DNA from: Sulfobacillus benefaciens
GTDB lineage: Bacteria > Bacillota > Sulfobacillia > Sulfobacillales > Sulfobacillaceae
Reading direction: 5' to 3'
Assembly (NCBI GenBank): GCA_003023725.1
Contig: PXYT01000013.1
Span: 1 to 64,000, forward strand
Length of the DNA: 64,000 nucleotides
Shown here: positions 44,034 to 52,536 of the stretch, piece after piece
Layout: the number at the start of each line of letters is the position of its first letter
Numbering within the stretch: position 1 is the first letter of the stretch
Program-made: the position numbers and the translations under genes
The notes under the pieces: generated by a model
Told to the model about the DNA's origin: nothing
Database searches by the model: none
The model's input: the letters and a program-made list of their open reading frames with translations, nothing else

Positions 44034-44515
44034 GGGGCAGAACCGTTTACGGCGTAGTAGCGTCCTTGAAAAAACACCAAGGGACCGTCATGACTGAGCA
44101 CCTTCAATTCCTCTACCCGGCAGATGACAAGATCATGGTCGCCTTGGGAATAGACCTCCGTAATCCGGGCTGCCAGAAAGGCAAGCGAGTCGGCCAGGTA
44201 GGGAATGCCGTTTTTTGCCCGTTGGAGGAGCAGACCTTCAAACGGATCGGCGGAGGGGTGGGGTTGCGCAAATAATTGACTTAAAGGTTTTTGGTTGTCT
44301 TTGAGGATGCTGATCGTGAGCGGCCGGTTCCGAAATATCCCTTGTCGCATCCGCGCCTTGTGATCCACTGCGACTAAGACGAGGGGCGGATCCAGCGATA
44401 CGGATGTAAAGGAATTGGCCGTCATGCCGTGAAGGGCTCCGGCCACTTCAGCGATGATGACGGTGACCCCTGTTGCAAATTGTCCTAAAACCTGGCGGTA
44501 GTTTTGGCTGTCCAT
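44030..44515 (-). CDS. Flavin reductase-like (FMN-binding split-barrel) protein
   Basis: 161-residue protein of the flavin reductase family that supplies reduced flavin to monooxygenases. LGQFATGVTVIIAE, GMTANSFTSVSLDPPLVLVAV and the late FFQGRYYAV are typical. ATG with AAAGGAAGT upstream. Its oxygenase partner is not adjacent. An 8-base inverted repeat lies just before the start. Confidence 0.9.
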   Translation of the reverse strand: MDSQNYRQVLGQFATGVTVIIAEVAGALHGMTANSFTSVSLDPPLVLVAVDHKARMRQGIFRNRPLTISILKDNQKPLSQLFAQPHPSADPFEGLLLQRAKNGIPYLADSLAFLAARITEVYSQGDHDLVICRVEELKVLSHDGPLVFFQGRYYAVNGSAP

Positions 44516-44536
44516 TGGACTTCCTTTCTAGCTAAC

Positions 44537-44558
44537 GACCTCATGGTATCATGAGGTC
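44537..44558 (-). promoter_or_regulatory. Inverted repeat upstream of the flavin reductase gene
   Basis: GACCTCAT (44537-44544) and ATGAGGTC (44551-44558) with a 6-base gap, 22 bases before the start codon. The spacing (arms one helical turn apart) suits a dimeric repressor. Confidence 0.5.
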
Positions 44559-44907
44559 ACGAAAAAGAAAACGGTGCCCCATTATAGATTATGCATGTGG
44601 TTCTAAAGCGGACGGCAAGAAATAGGCATTGTTCAACGTGGCGGTTCCCGCCCCATTTGGGACTTACGGCGGATCTCTCTGTAATGTTGCCCTGCTCTAG
44701 TCCTTATGGGGCTATGTGGAAAGAGATGTTGTTTTAGGTGCGGGTACCCGGATGACCCCGCTGGCATTCAAGGAAAATCGGCTGTGGGGTTCGGCACTGC
44801 GGGCCGCGATTTTCTCTTGCCCAGGGGCTTTTGCCGGGAGCTGGGGCAGTTAAGGCACGATTAGAAGAGGAATTGACACGACGGGGGAATTCGTAGGAGG
44901 AACCCAC
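44559..44907. other. Gene-poor stretch beside a transposon remnant
   Basis: No gene supported. A hairpin with arms GAAAATCG (44773-44780) and CGATTTTC (44807-44814) and a perfect palindrome CGGGTACCCG (44741-44750) are present. If the TnpB remnant at 44908 kept its right end, it would be near 44865-44905. Confidence 0.35.
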
Positions 44908-45420
44908 TCACGTGAGCTCTACGCGCAAAGGGGTTGCCAAAAGCCCCACCACTCGCTCGACATCGAGTCTGTGGTGGCTTTTTCGCAGGATATTGGCTGC
45001 ACCGTTGGCATCGGCGTTGAATAGTGTCGTTTGCCTGAGAACGATGCGTTTTGATGTCACCCATTCCCTCTCGGCATGGTGACGCTATCCAGAAAACTTG
45101 CTCGACGGTGCGAATCCCGCATCGCCGACAAAGATGTTCCAATTGCGTGCGCCATTGTCTGTGGGGGATTTGCGCGAAGTTCTGGTTGCTGCGCTTCCCC
45201 AGATGGATGTCGTGCTTCGGATTGGGATAATATCTCACGATGGTGGTCCCGATGCGGTGCGCAGGGCAATAGTTGCTGATGTATCGTAGGGCCTTCATCA
45301 TATAGTCGTGGATTCGATTGTTACGGGTCTCCGGCTTGCGCCAAGGGTCATTCTGGGTGTCCTTGACGGCGTGATCGGGGAGAGTGGTTGCGCGGGTACC
45401 AATAAATAACTTGTATCTGT
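44908..45420 (-). pseudogene. Decayed TnpB (IS200/IS605 OrfB) fragment
   Basis: The minus strand encodes the C-terminal part of a TnpB RuvC-like nuclease: NNRIHDYMMKALRYISNYC-AHRIGT, QNFAQIPHRQWRTQLEHLC, GIRTVEQ; then, after a break near 45095, KFSG-stop-RHHAERE, and the end FNADANGAANILRKSHH, LRVELT. About 30 codons that normally hold EESYTS and the following loop are missing, the frame shifts, and a TAG replaces the Lys of FSGKR. The N-terminal half with the first catalytic Asp is absent. Clearly non-functional. Confidence 0.85.
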
Positions 45421-45446
45421 TCGTTTTGACGTGATGATTGTCCGTT

Positions 45447-46487
45447 TTATTTCACATTTTTGCTTCGGATGGTATCAACTTTGAGGGTTAATGTGCGAAT
45501 GGCGGAGGTGAGTCCATGGTTTGTAGTTCCCCCGACAATCCAGATACGGTGATTAAGAACGCCGGCTCCGAAGTCGGCCAAGGGAACAGGTAGATGGACA
45601 GGAGTCCTTATGAGACGTGCCGGGGTAACTAGCCAGATGGACGACAACAGGTGCCCCGGGCTCTTCTCGCCGCCTAATAACCAAAAGCGGTGCTGAGTAT
45701 AGATTATCTGGGCACCCTGAATCCCGTAGGGGAGGTGCAGCGTTGTCAGCAAATTCCGGGAAGAGAGTTGGTAAATCCAGACATCGGAACTGAATCTTCC
45801 ACCCGCCAATGTTCCGCCGGCTACGACAAGAAAGTTGCCACCGGTGGCTGCCGCTGGGCTGTCCACGGCTTGAGGCAGGGTTCCCCAGAAATGAAAGGAT
45901 CCAGATGACTCCGTCAATTGGTAGATCCGGTTCGATAGGGCATTTTGGCTGGAACCGCCCAACATAAACAATTCGGATCCGGTGGGAGACAGCGCCACGG
46001 CGGCACGATTCAAGGGTGTTGGTAAGAAGTTGGCGTAGCTGTGGTCGCTCTGAAGATTCAAGGCGCTTCGCTGGATCGTTTGGCCATGCACTCCTCCGGC
46101 CCACCATTCCATGTTTTGGGACAAAACCAGGTTGCCCCCGGGGAAGAGAATCGGGGAAGGACCTTGGACGAGACCCTGCGAAGTAATCGACACCGATACT
46201 CCCTGAAAATTCCGGCTGCCCGGGACAAGTCCGGCGACAATGAGGCTGCTGCCGATGGTCAGGGCTCGCAAGTTGCTGAGACTCTGGGGAAGGGAAAAGG
46301 ATGCCTGAACAGTACGGCAATGGAGTTCGTGGGAAACCCTCGGCTTTTTGGGTAAAGCGGCTACGGGGGAACGAACCGGGGGAGAGGGACGGGAAGCCAT
46401 AACAAAGAGCGCTGCACCCATAGCGATTACGAGAGAAAGGAACACAAAGAACCGGGGACGAACCCGTCGGCGGGAATGCCGGATCAT
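45447..46487 (-). CDS. Membrane-anchored Kelch-like beta-propeller protein
   Basis: 346-residue protein with an Arg-rich N-terminus and one membrane span (residues 12-30: FFVFLSLVIAMGAALFVM), then a Pro-rich linker and repeated beta blades marked by ELFMLGGSS, LVVAGGTLAGG, FWLLGGEKSPG and IWIVGGTTNHG, which are Kelch-type GG turns. The propeller would be outside the membrane. The ATG overlaps the stop of the helicase-associated gene, so it belongs to the XPB operon despite the different location of its product. Role unknown. Confidence 0.78.
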   Translation of the reverse strand: MIRHSRRRVRPRFFVFLSLVIAMGAALFVMASRPSPPVRSPVAALPKKPRVSHELHCRTVQASFSLPQSLSNLRALTIGSSLIVAGLVPGSRNFQGVSVSITSQGLVQGPSPILFPGGNLVLSQNMEWWAGGVHGQTIQRSALNLQSDHSYANFLPTPLNRAAVALSPTGSELFMLGGSSQNALSNRIYQLTESSGSFHFWGTLPQAVDSPAAATGGNFLVVAGGTLAGGRFSSDVWIYQLSSRNLLTTLHLPYGIQGAQIIYTQHRFWLLGGEKSPGHLLSSIWLVTPARLIRTPVHLPVPLADFGAGVLNHRIWIVGGTTNHGLTSAIRTLTLKVDTIRSKNVK

Positions 46488-48217
46488 GACCTGTCAACCT
46501 CATAGCTTTCAATTTGTTTTAAATACACTGTCATGACGCGATTTTCATGTGTGACTCCATTTAAGGCGACGGGGTCAATGGTAATGGGACGCAAGCGGAT
46601 AGCTCTGACTTCGGACTTATCCACAGGCCGATAGCGAATCAGCAAGGTCTTCTGCGTACCAATCAAAGGCCGGATCTTCCGGCTTAGTCCCAGCGGATTT
46701 CCTCGTTGCACGGTATGACGGCGGCTTTCCGCTGCCTCTTCTCCGTAAACGAAGTTTCGAACCGGATGGTTGTCAGGCTTTTTGGCCTGGTCGGTCTCGA
46801 GTTCATTGATGACCGGAATGAGCGGGATGCCGGACTTGTCCAGAGCATGCACTAGCATTTTCAGGTCGTTTCGGTCGACAATCAAGTCCGTCGGGGAAAG
46901 CCTGCGTAAAATTCTCTTTCCCAGAATGCGCTCGGCTTGAGACGAATCCTCGGGAGATGCGCTGTGAAGAACCGTGGCATGAAGCAATTGATGACGAGTG
47001 AGCTGCCGGAACCAGTCACGGATGTTGTGCTCCAGATTGCCTGGAACGGGCACGCGAGCCATGTTTTCAAGGTGCCGGACATAAGTATCGGCATCCCAAC
47101 CGTCCAAAACGGCCGCTGTGATGCTGTGGCGGCTAATCTGATAGACCCGCATTTGGTCGTATTTTTTGATTTCTGCCATTCCATCAATGTCCCACAGGGT
47201 CGACAATGCGGTATCAGGAGGCGCCAGTACATCGCCCGTGGGTTCAATAATCAGGGTTTTTTCCGTTAAAGGAGCGAGTTCTCCTCGAAGCCATCCGTAA
47301 TAATAGGGACTACTGAGACGCCCTAGATTTCTGTCATGAGATTCCCATATCCCCAAGAGGGTAAAACTGCCAAGGTAATAGGATAGGCTGTAGATGTCAT
47401 AGGCTCCGGGAATACGGCGTTCTTTGCCCCAATGGACAAGATTGGACAGATCCAGCCATTCATCGGGTTCCAGTAGGGAGGCCAGGGCAATAGCGAGAAC
47501 TTGAAATGGATTGGCATGGTCGAGAGCGTACTGAAGAATACGACTGAAAATTTCGCCCATGCCATGAGCAAAGAAGTTCTCGACATCTAAAGACGCTTCC
47601 AAGGCACGGTCTTTTCCCAATTGAAGAAGATGATAATAATAAGCGACGCGGGCAGAGGACTCGAGCGACTCATAGGGAATGTCGTCCCGGAGCAGTTTTT
47701 TGGCCTTGGTAAGGGACCGCCGATAAATTTGACCGTTATTCGTCATTGGCAGAGGTTCCTTTCGGGCCTGACTGAGCAGCTGAAACAGGGGCAGGATGGC
47801 GTCAAATCCATTGCCTGGCAGCTGCCGCGGAGTCTTGACGGAGCTGATCAGCGACTGGGGCCGGTCGACCAACAAGGCGTCGACAATAGGAGGATAGAAG
47901 TCAATCGGAATCACTGGTCTCGAATAGGTTTCGGTCGGTGTAAACAGCAAGAAATGTTCGGACAGCTTTTCCATCAGTTTTTCATGGCGTTGCAGGGCCG
48001 CCAACGGATTATAACCGGAAAAGTCCTGAATCATGAACTGCAAGAGAGACTGCCCCTCTTTTTTGTTCAAAGTTTCCAGCCCGGCCTTGATACGGCCCGG
48101 GCTGACCAGCATAGTCCAGACACTTTCACGCGTATACCGGCCAAACTGAGTCATGTTCCACATAGGTTCCGGCCCTAAACTGTCGAGGATTACGGACAAG
48201 GAGTAGTAGCTGCTCAC
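46484..48217 (-). CDS. Helicase-associated protein paired with XPB (Helicase_C_3-like)
   Basis: 577-residue cytosolic protein that lacks Walker motifs. The layout (long helical N-terminus, then IIEPTGDVLAPPDTALSTLWDI, and a tail with LSPTDLIVDRNDLKMLVHALDKSGIPLIPVI) resembles the helicase-associated proteins encoded next to bacterial XPB genes, as with Rv0862c in mycobacteria. The start is a GTG overlapping the XPB stop as GTGA, with GGAGG nine bases upstream. Presumably an accessory factor for the helicase. Confidence 0.78.
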   Translation of the reverse strand: MSSYYSLSVILDSLGPEPMWNMTQFGRYTRESVWTMLVSPGRIKAGLETLNKKEGQSLLQFMIQDFSGYNPLAALQRHEKLMEKLSEHFLLFTPTETYSRPVIPIDFYPPIVDALLVDRPQSLISSVKTPRQLPGNGFDAILPLFQLLSQARKEPLPMTNNGQIYRRSLTKAKKLLRDDIPYESLESSARVAYYYHLLQLGKDRALEASLDVENFFAHGMGEIFSRILQYALDHANPFQVLAIALASLLEPDEWLDLSNLVHWGKERRIPGAYDIYSLSYYLGSFTLLGIWESHDRNLGRLSSPYYYGWLRGELAPLTEKTLIIEPTGDVLAPPDTALSTLWDIDGMAEIKKYDQMRVYQISRHSITAAVLDGWDADTYVRHLENMARVPVPGNLEHNIRDWFRQLTRHQLLHATVLHSASPEDSSQAERILGKRILRRLSPTDLIVDRNDLKMLVHALDKSGIPLIPVINELETDQAKKPDNHPVRNFVYGEEAAESRRHTVQRGNPLGLSRKIRPLIGTQKTLLIRYRPVDKSEVRAIRLRPITIDPVALNGVTHENRVMTVYLKQIESYEVDRS

Positions 48218-49935
48218 AGATCATACCCTCCTGGAAATTGAATGACTTGACGCGATACCTCACGGGGAGACCCCGTTTCGTCTGCATGCGCGATGTCATA
48301 GCGGTATCCTTGCTCACAAAGAAAAAGTTGCCTCTTTTGGGCAAAGTCCTGTTCCTTGGTATCTTCCGAAACGATGGTATAAAATGTTGCGGATCCCCCG
48401 TTGCTCTTGGGCCGCAAAATTCGTCCCAGGCGCTGGGCTTCCTCTTGCCGTGATCCGAAGGCGCCGGACACTTGGATGGCCACGTTAGCATCCGGTAAGT
48501 CAATGGCAAAATTTGCGACTTTGGAGACGATCAGAACAGGAATATCTCCCTCGCGAAAGCGCTGGTATAATTTTTCCCGTTCAGGCGGGGGTGTCTGCCC
48601 CGTTATAATGGGTGCCCTCAGACGTTTCCGAATTTCCTCCAATTGGTCGAGATATTGACCGATGATCAGGATATGGTCGCCTTCATGTTCCGCCAAAAGT
48701 TCCTGTATCGTGCCGATTTTTGCAGGGTTTGAAGCCGCAATGCGAGCTCTGTCCGTATCTTCGGCCGTCGCATAGCGCTCCCGCCAGGAATCCGGAAGAC
48801 TCACCCGGATTTCGCGGCACGAAGCCTGGGCGATCCACCCCTGTTGTTCAAGATCTTTCCACGCCATATCAAACCTTTTGGGGCCAATAAGGGAAAAAAC
48901 ATCGTCGGCCCGACCGTCCTCCCGAATTAACGTCGCGGTTAAGCCCAGGCGCCTACGCGCCTGTAGACTCGCAGTCAAGCGAAAGACCGGGGCTGGCAGC
49001 AAATGCACTTCGTCATAAATAATGAGTCCCCAGTCGTGAGAATCGAGCTGGTTAAAGTGAACGTATTCGCCTTTCAGCCGATGGCTGAGGAGCTGGTAAG
49101 TGGTGAGGGTTACAGGCTTTACAGACTTCGTTCGGGCCGAGTATTCACCAATGTCCTGGGCGCTCAAAGAGGTTTTGTCAAGCAATTCATCGCGCCATTG
49201 GTGTAAGGAGGCTAGGGAGGTGGTCAGGATGAGCGTGTGAGCCTGCACCTTCTGCATGGCCCCCAGACCGACCAGGGTTTTGCCGGCCCCGCAGGGAAGC
49301 ACTATGACACCGCTGCCCCGGTCTACCGATCCGTCGCCCCAAAACGTCCGCACTGCGTCATGCTGATAGGCACGCAACTGAAATGGTCGGCCTCTTCGGT
49401 CGCGATCTTTTAATTGGAGCGACAGCGGCAGACCCGGTGTATAGCCAGCCCGGTCGTCCGCCGGCCAGCCGGCTTTGGCCAAAGCTTGCTTTAATAATCC
49501 CCGGTGAGAAGGATCAATGCGGTACCCGGGTTCCAGGATTTCTCCCAGAAAGGGTTCGACGGCCTTGTGATTCTTCATCTGGGTGAGCAACAGCGAATCT
49601 GGTCCGGTCAGCCATAACCCATGGCCATCCGGAGCCAATTCCAGCCTTAGTTTGCCGTACCGCCGGCCCTGATCATCAATAAAGGCCGCTACTTCGTGGG
49701 GTATGGGATATTGGGCATATCGGCTTAGTCGGCTGAGCATGTCCGTGGGGGTAAGCCCGGATGCCACCGCATTCCATAGTGACAGAGAACTGATGCGGTA
49801 GGTGTGCACATGCTCAGGACTCTTGACCAATTCAGCGAATCCGACAAGACTGTCCCTGGCCTCATCAAATAAGGGATTGTCGACCTCCAGAAGCAGCGTT
49901 CTATCGGACTGAACAATTAAGGGCAGACGGTCCAC
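48214..49935 (-). CDS. XPB/Ssl2-family DNA helicase
   Basis: 573-residue superfamily 2 helicase. Walker A is in VLPCGAGKTLVG (about residue 205), the DEVH box in IIYDEVHLLPAP, and the XPB-specific RED motif in IREDGRADD. The second RecA domain ends with RLGRILRPK. The N-terminal 180 residues form the damage-recognition/Helicase_C_3-type region seen in bacterial XPB. GTG start after GGAGGAA. Homologues unwind 3' to 5' and act in nucleotide excision repair. First gene of a three-gene overlapping operon. Confidence 0.95.
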   Translation of the reverse strand: MDRLPLIVQSDRTLLLEVDNPLFDEARDSLVGFAELVKSPEHVHTYRISSLSLWNAVASGLTPTDMLSRLSRYAQYPIPHEVAAFIDDQGRRYGKLRLELAPDGHGLWLTGPDSLLLTQMKNHKAVEPFLGEILEPGYRIDPSHRGLLKQALAKAGWPADDRAGYTPGLPLSLQLKDRDRRGRPFQLRAYQHDAVRTFWGDGSVDRGSGVIVLPCGAGKTLVGLGAMQKVQAHTLILTTSLASLHQWRDELLDKTSLSAQDIGEYSARTKSVKPVTLTTYQLLSHRLKGEYVHFNQLDSHDWGLIIYDEVHLLPAPVFRLTASLQARRRLGLTATLIREDGRADDVFSLIGPKRFDMAWKDLEQQGWIAQASCREIRVSLPDSWRERYATAEDTDRARIAASNPAKIGTIQELLAEHEGDHILIIGQYLDQLEEIRKRLRAPIITGQTPPPEREKLYQRFREGDIPVLIVSKVANFAIDLPDANVAIQVSGAFGSRQEEAQRLGRILRPKSNGGSATFYTIVSEDTKEQDFAQKRQLFLCEQGYRYDIAHADETGSPREVSRQVIQFPGGYDL

Positions 49936-50010
49936 GAATGTTCCTCCATTCCCATAATATAATAACTTTCATTGTAGCGAATCGTGACAGGTTTTGCTAT
50001 CACGGCCATG

Positions 50011-50019
50011 TGTTAAAAT
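50011..50019 (+). promoter_or_regulatory. Extended -10 promoter element
   Basis: TG-T-TAAAAT (50011-50019) fits an extended -10 box. Transcription would begin near 50026, so the ATG at 50029 would be at the very 5' end; this supports the GTG at 50050, which has AAAGGAG upstream, as the true start of the next gene. Confidence 0.5.
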
Positions 50020-50049
50020 AGCACGCAGATGTCTAAAGGAGCGACAGAC

Positions 50050-50547
50050 GTGGAATTTGAGGAGAGTCTGGCGGAGGGTGCCACATTAGATGATGTGGAA
50101 GTATTTATCCGCGCCGCAATTGAAGGCGAAAGAAACCGTGTGGCCACGCTTGCCAATATTTCGGCCATCTTAAACCAATATCTTTCCCGGATTAATTGGG
50201 TGGGTTTCTATCTTGTTCTCCCCGGCCGGGATCACTTGGTTTTAGGGCCCTTTCAAGGACTGGTGGCTTGCACTCGTATTCCGATCGGTCAAGGAGTGGT
50301 GGGAAAAGCGGTGGAACAGGCTAAAACACTAGTTGTTGCCAATGTCCTGGAATTCCCCGGGCACATTGCCTGCGACAGTCGTTCCCGCTCCGAAATCGTG
50401 GTGCCGATTCGCTCCGGCGGGGCGGTGGTAGCGGCTCTGGATGTGGACGCGCCGGAGCGAGACCGCTTTCATACCCCGGAAACAGTGCTCGTAGAACGCG
50501 TGGCCGGGTTGTTGGGCCAAAACTGGAATCTTATGACGGATTCTTAA
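50050..50547 (+). CDS. GAF-domain protein, free methionine-(R)-sulfoxide reductase-like
   Basis: 165-residue single GAF domain. INWVGFYLV, LVLGPFQG, ACTRIPIGQGVVGKA, FPGHIACDS and RSEIVVPI match the fRMsr family, which reduces free methionine-R-sulfoxide. Two of the three family cysteines are kept (in ACTRI and HIACD), but the usual GVCG is GVVG here. The GTG start has AAAGGAG eight bases upstream. Stop codons overlap tail to tail with the HAD gene on the other strand. Confidence 0.9.
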   Translation: MEFEESLAEGATLDDVEVFIRAAIEGERNRVATLANISAILNQYLSRINWVGFYLVLPGRDHLVLGPFQGLVACTRIPIGQGVVGKAVEQAKTLVVANVLEFPGHIACDSRSRSEIVVPIRSGGAVVAALDVDAPERDRFHTPETVLVERVAGLLGQNWNLMTDS

Positions 50548-51002
50548 AGACGGAGCGTTGCAACAAGTCGCTTGGGTCTGAGTAAGAGATCGATGGCATC
50601 CTGGCCATTGCGCACCACAATGTCCGACGCCAGCAAGGTTTTGGTGTATGCTCCTTCGTATCCCAGGACGCATATAGCCAAATCAGCGGCTTGAAGCATT
50701 TGGGTGTCATTGGCGCCATTTCCCACCGCGATGACATGCTCAAGGTTATTGACGTAGCGCATTTTGTCTTCGCTGACATGAATGAGAACGGGCGCAATGC
50801 CGGTAATCCGGCGAATGGCATCAACGTGTCCATGAGTCGCGGCGGTCAGAATGTGAATTTGAACCTGCCGGGCAAGATCTTGGAGGCTCACTGCCATCGT
50901 CTCACTTATGCGCCCATCGGTGGCCAGCGTTCCGTTCAAGTCAAACACCACATGTTCATAGTCTTTCAGGCCGATGCCTGGAACATCTATGTTTATTGCC
51001 AC
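50544..51002 (-). CDS. HAD-superfamily hydrolase (COG4087-like)
   Basis: 152-residue small HAD protein. Motif I is FDLNGTLA, motif II threonine is in HILTAATHG, motif III lysine is in VSEDKMRYV, and motif IV is in VGNGANDTQML. There is no cap domain. It resembles the P domain of P-type ATPases (the soluble P-type ATPase group). Probably a phosphatase; substrate unknown. Confidence 0.87.
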   Translation of the reverse strand: MAINIDVPGIGLKDYEHVVFDLNGTLATDGRISETMAVSLQDLARQVQIHILTAATHGHVDAIRRITGIAPVLIHVSEDKMRYVNNLEHVIAVGNGANDTQMLQAADLAICVLGYEGAYTKTLLASDIVVRNGQDAIDLLLRPKRLVATLRL

Positions 51003-52162
51003 AAGGAACTGCCCCTTTTATTCGGATTTGGTACAGTTTTATTCTCTCTGACTCAACAAATCTTGACAATAGCAAAATAAAGGCAGTTTGTCCTGGGGAA
51101 ATGAGGTGCCTGTGGATAATGTGCCCGCGTGGGGCGGGATACGGGCATGGCCACGCGCGCAGTCAGGCAGGTGCCCTCTCGCTGAGGCGTCATCAAGGGT
51201 GATGGAATTTATTTTCGGCGGATGGCCTAACTCCCACTGAGAGGTCGTGAATACGCTGATGATGGCAAGGGAGATTTTTCCAGGTATTCCAAGAGCCGTC
51301 CACGATGAATGGGGGGCGGAGTCACGAACGCTAGAACACTATAGACATGCGCAGGGCAACGCCCATTACGACTGGGAACGCACCTCGGGAGAGCATCGTC
51401 CCCCCTTTTTGACATGGACTGGGAAACCCTACTAAGCAGTTATGATTGCCGCATTTTTAGAACGCTTGGTATACCAGTGGATTGATTAGCATCTTTTTGG
51501 ATTGGTGGCGGTCCACCCGTTCTAAAGCCGCGATTACGTCCCCTATCTCCCGCCGTTTTCGGGAACGCGCTGACGAGCGACGATTAGACGATTGACTCGC
51601 GCAAGCCCGCTTCGATTGGTGTCCGCTTGTTCCAGAACGTGGCGATTCATTGGGATCGTTTTGTTTTCCGCCAGAATTTTTCTTTATTGCAGAATGTGAG
51701 TATAAAAAGTAGACACGTAAATGTGTACTAAATTTAGTTGGCACATGCGAAATCGAGGAGGATTTGTTGGTTTGACGACTTGAGATTGACTGGTATCCCG
51801 CTGAAGATATATCCACAAATGGGATGGCGTCTGGGAAGGAACCGGATGAGCCAAGAGGCTCTCATCGGGAATTTGTGCGGGAATGGAGGAGCAATGTCTC
51901 CAACCTGCTCGGCCCAGGCATCTGCCGACTTCGAGGCAAGAGACAAAATTCGGCCTCGCAAGGAGCTGCCACCTGAGGGTGGGCTTATGGGGTGACCAAT
52001 TGCTGCGCTGCTGCTGGGGTGTGCGGATAGGGCTGTCGTTTTCTTTCCCTATTTTAACTCCTCTTATTGTTGACCATAGCAGACGGAAATGGCAGAATAA
52101 CCGTGTCATGCGGTCATGGTGTTGGCCGCGGCGTGAGCCAAATGCGGTATGTGGCCGATAAT

Positions 52163-52206
52163 AACACCTCGAAGTCGGGCCTTGGGGCATAGACGGAGGT
52201 GTTTTT
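52163..52206 (+). terminator. Possible intrinsic terminator
   Basis: Arms AACACCTC (52163-52170) and GAGGTGTT (52196-52203) with a 25-base loop that can pair partly; the right arm runs into TTTTT. It implies a transcript entering from the left, although no gene is recognised there. Confidence 0.5.
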
Positions 52207-52226
52207 CATTTTACTTGGGAGAATTT

Positions 52227-52490
52227 ATGCCAGGAAGGCAAGAAGAAACGGCGAAGAGGGGTCATGCATTCCTGGACCCTGTTGTTTTCCCCGGCGCTAT
52301 AGCAATTATCGGAACAGTAATTGGAAAATCCGGTCGACTGTGTTCTGGGCTTCGGTGGATACTTCGGTGGAAAGGGAACAGTCACGAGCATTCTGTAATA
52401 AGACGGAAGATTCCGTATTATGCAGAGCCAAGGAAGACATCGAAACCGGCTTCACGAAGGCAGACGGAGCGTTCGCTCTTTTCGCGATAG
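52227..52490 (+). CDS. Possible small hypothetical ORF
   Basis: ATG at 52227 follows TTGGGAGAATTT and opens 87 codons with a short hydrophobic segment (VVFPGAIAIIGTVIG) and a very basic C-terminus (RRKIPYYAEPRKTSKPASRRQ). No family recognised. Weak support; may be chance. Confidence 0.25.
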   Translation: MPGRQEETAKRGHAFLDPVVFPGAIAIIGTVIGKSGRLCSGLRWILRWKGNSHEHSVIRRKIPYYAEPRKTSKPASRRQTERSLFSR

Positions 52491-52504
52491 ACGGGTTGAG
52501 AGCA

Positions 52505-52510
52505 TATAAT
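52505..52510 (+). promoter_or_regulatory. Consensus -10 box before the MFS gene
   Basis: TATAAT at 52505-52510, about 27 bases before the MFS start codon. No good -35 box is seen, and the leader would be only about 20 bases long. Confidence 0.4.
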
Positions 52511-52536
52511 ACTATTTGTGCGAGGGGGCATGGATT

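Larger units (their letters stand above)
51003..52504. other. 1.5-kb gene-poor region
   Basis: No frame here has both a ribosome site and a recognisable family. Noted: a perfect palindrome ACTAAATTTAGT (51727-51738) flanked by ATGTG and CACAT; a plus-strand segment near 51820-51990 that reads vaguely like a broken helix-turn-helix protein (GWRLGRNRMSQEAL); a terminator-like dyad at 52163-52206; and a possible 87-codon ORF at 52227-52490. It looks like decayed accessory DNA or an uncharacterised RNA locus. Confidence 0.4.

Noticed and set aside
47621-48178. 185-codon plus-strand frame
   Set aside because: Antisense to the helicase-associated gene, with no ribosome site and no family features.
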